NCBI GenBank assembly: GCA_017429465.1
Contig: JAFROU010000058.1
Coordinates: forward strand, 1 to 6,053
Origin: Candidatus Saccharimonadota bacterium
GTDB taxonomy: Bacteria > Patescibacteria > Saccharimonadia > Saccharimonadales > Nanosyncoccaceae
Length of the DNA stretch: 6,053 nt
Direction: 5' to 3'
The notes beneath the pieces are model-generated. The model did no database searches. It was not told where the DNA came from and saw nothing but the letters and a program-made list of their open reading frames with translations. A program made the position numbers and the translations under genes. Positions 4,890 through 6,053 of the stretch are shown one piece after another. Each line of letters starts with the position of its first letter. Within the stretch, counting starts at the first letter, position 1.

Positions 4890-6053
4890 ATGAAAAAGTT
4901 ACCAATTGTTGCACTAATCGGACAAACCAACGCCGGCAAATCAAGCCTGCTTAATCGTTTTGCGCACTCAAATATCGCCATCGTCGCTAAAGAAGAGGGC
5001 ACTACGCGTGACAACGTTATTGCAACCATTGATAATCGCTTTATTTTAATTGATACCGCTGGTCTAAAGGATCCTTCTGACGCTTTTGAGGCTTCAATTC
5101 AAGATCAAATTACTGAGGCTATTGAAGCTGCCGATGTAATTTTATTTACACTTGATTCGACTAAATACCCAGATTATCGCGATAAAGAAATCGCCAAGAA
5201 AGCGTTAAAATCACGTAAACCTGTTCTGATGCTTTTAAATAAGTGTGACAAAGGGGAAACACTTAATATTGATGAGTTTTGTTCATTTGGCATTAAGCCA
5301 GCCGAAACCTTCCGCGTATCCGCTACCACCGGAGAGGGAATTAAGGAGGTTAAGACTAGAATTTTTCAATCTGTGCCACAAGTCACAATTAGCGAGAATG
5401 AGCCGATGCTAAAAATCGCCTTAATTGGTCGTCCAAACGTAGGAAAATCTAGCCTCTTTAATTCGCTCGCCAAAAAGCAGCAAGCCATTGTTAGTAGCAA
5501 GCAAGGTACTACCCGCGATGTTAATCGTGTTGAAGTAAAATACAAAGGTAGGGGAATTCAGATTCTTGACACGGCCGGTTTGCGCAAGCCTGGCAAGCGC
5601 GAAGTCGGCATTGAAAAATTTAGCGCTATCCGTACCTTAGCCGCCATTGAAGAAGCCGACATCTGCGCACTCCTAGTTGACGCCACCGAACCACATTCAA
5701 AACTAGACCAGTCATTAGCCGGCCAAATTGTTGAAGCCGGAAAGGGAATTATTGTCATTCTAACTAAGTCAGATTTAGTTGATAATACGGACGAAATCCT
5801 TGATAAGCTCGAATACGATTTTAACTTCATTCCTTACGCTCCAGTCCTGATTACAAGCAGCGAAACTGGCACTAACGTGACTAAGCTTTTTGAATTAGCC
5901 ACTGAAATCGACCAAAATCGCCACCTAGAAATTAAAACCTCCGACCTTAATAAAATCCTAAGCGAAGCTATTATTACGCACCGTCCTGCCGGCCTCAAAA
6001 ACACTTTACCTAAGCCAAAATACATTGTTCAAACCGACACTTGCCCACCTTGG
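4890..6053 (+). CDS. der: Ribosome-assembly GTPase Der/EngA (3' end outside window)
   Basis: Der is a cytoplasmic GTPase with two G domains in tandem plus a KH-like domain; it helps mature the 50S subunit. The visible 388 residues show G domain 1: P-loop GQTNAGKS (11-18), GTTRD (37-41), DTAG (55-58), NKCD (117-120) and SA (144-145). G domain 2 has GRPNVGKS (180-187), GTTRD (206-210), DTAG (227-230), TKSD (292-295) and SS (323-324). The KH-like domain begins near 345 and breaks off at TDTCPPW, which matches the usual N/C-PP-[TF] region, so roughly 40-60 residues should be missing given a typical length of 430-490. Oddities are the NAG in the first P-loop in place of NVG, Thr for Asn in the second NKxD, and Ser for Ala in the second G5. 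The ATG at 4890 is chosen because translation starts directly after the promoter. Confidence 0.97.
   Translation, partial: MKKLPIVALIGQTNAGKSSLLNRFAHSNIAIVAKEEGTTRDNVIATIDNRFILIDTAGLKDPSDAFEASIQDQITEAIEAADVILFTLDSTKYPDYRDKEIAKKALKSRKPVLMLLNKCDKGETLNIDEFCSFGIKPAETFRVSATTGEGIKEVKTRIFQSVPQVTISENEPMLKIALIGRPNVGKSSLFNSLAKKQQAIVSSKQGTTRDVNRVEVKYKGRGIQILDTAGLRKPGKREVGIEKFSAIRTLAAIEEADICALLVDATEPHSKLDQSLAGQIVEAGKGIIVILTKSDLVDNTDEILDKLEYDFNFIPYAPVLITSSETGTNVTKLFELATEIDQNRHLEIKTSDLNKILSEAIITHRPAGLKNTLPKPKYIVQTDTCPPW

Noticed and set aside
5558..6025. Minus-strand open frames opposite der
   Set aside because: They are antisense to a well-supported conserved GTPase and have no recognisable motifs or start signals.
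1..6053. Recoded TGA (Gly) genetic code as in some CPR phyla
   Set aside because: No gene needs TGA as sense; the conserved glycines of Der and HNH use normal codons.

Overview
The window looks like a piece of a small, streamlined bacterial genome of the Candidate Phyla Radiation, most likely Saccharibacteria (TM7). This is inference, not proof. It rests on a very long Ser/Thr-rich exported protein built from InlB/Listeria-Bacteroides-type repeats, a membrane protein whose C-terminal part resembles saccharibacterial type IV pilin heads, tightly packed promoters and terminators, and diverged Der GTPase motifs. TGA is not read as a sense codon in any gene here: all frames are open with standard stops, which argues against the TGA=Gly lineages (Gracilibacteria, Absconditabacteria).

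Layout, left to right. Positions 1-3030 (minus) hold the first 1010 codons of a giant secreted repeat protein that runs off the left edge. It has a TTG start, a signal peptide and a tandem 846-bp internal repeat. Positions 3031-3211 hold its leader, its extended -10 promoter and the terminator of the next gene. Positions 3212-4186 (minus) encode an unusual three-part protein: an HNH nuclease domain, one membrane segment and an extracytoplasmic pilin-head-like domain. Positions 4187-4378 are non-coding, with hairpins and fragments resembling a tRNA 3' end. Positions 4379-4455 (minus) are tRNA-Glu(CTC) with an encoded CCA, its own promoter and a terminator. Positions 4531-4779 (minus) encode a small two-helix membrane protein of unknown function, followed by a strong intrinsic terminator. 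From 4890 to the right edge (plus) lies der (engA), the double-GTPase ribosome-assembly factor, missing only its C-terminal end.

The most striking regulatory structure lies between the small membrane protein and der. A single palindromic hexamer, TTGCAA (4854-4859), can act as the -35 box for two divergent promoters, each with a 17-bp spacer and a perfect TATAAT, so the arrangement is exactly symmetric. The der and HNH promoters place the transcription start at or next to the A of the ATG, which predicts leaderless mRNAs.

The genes do not form one operon; each unit seems to have its own promoter. Two of them (repeat protein and HNH-pilin-head protein) put large domains outside the cell, which fits a surface-attached, host-dependent lifestyle. 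The tRNA and der are core translation genes.
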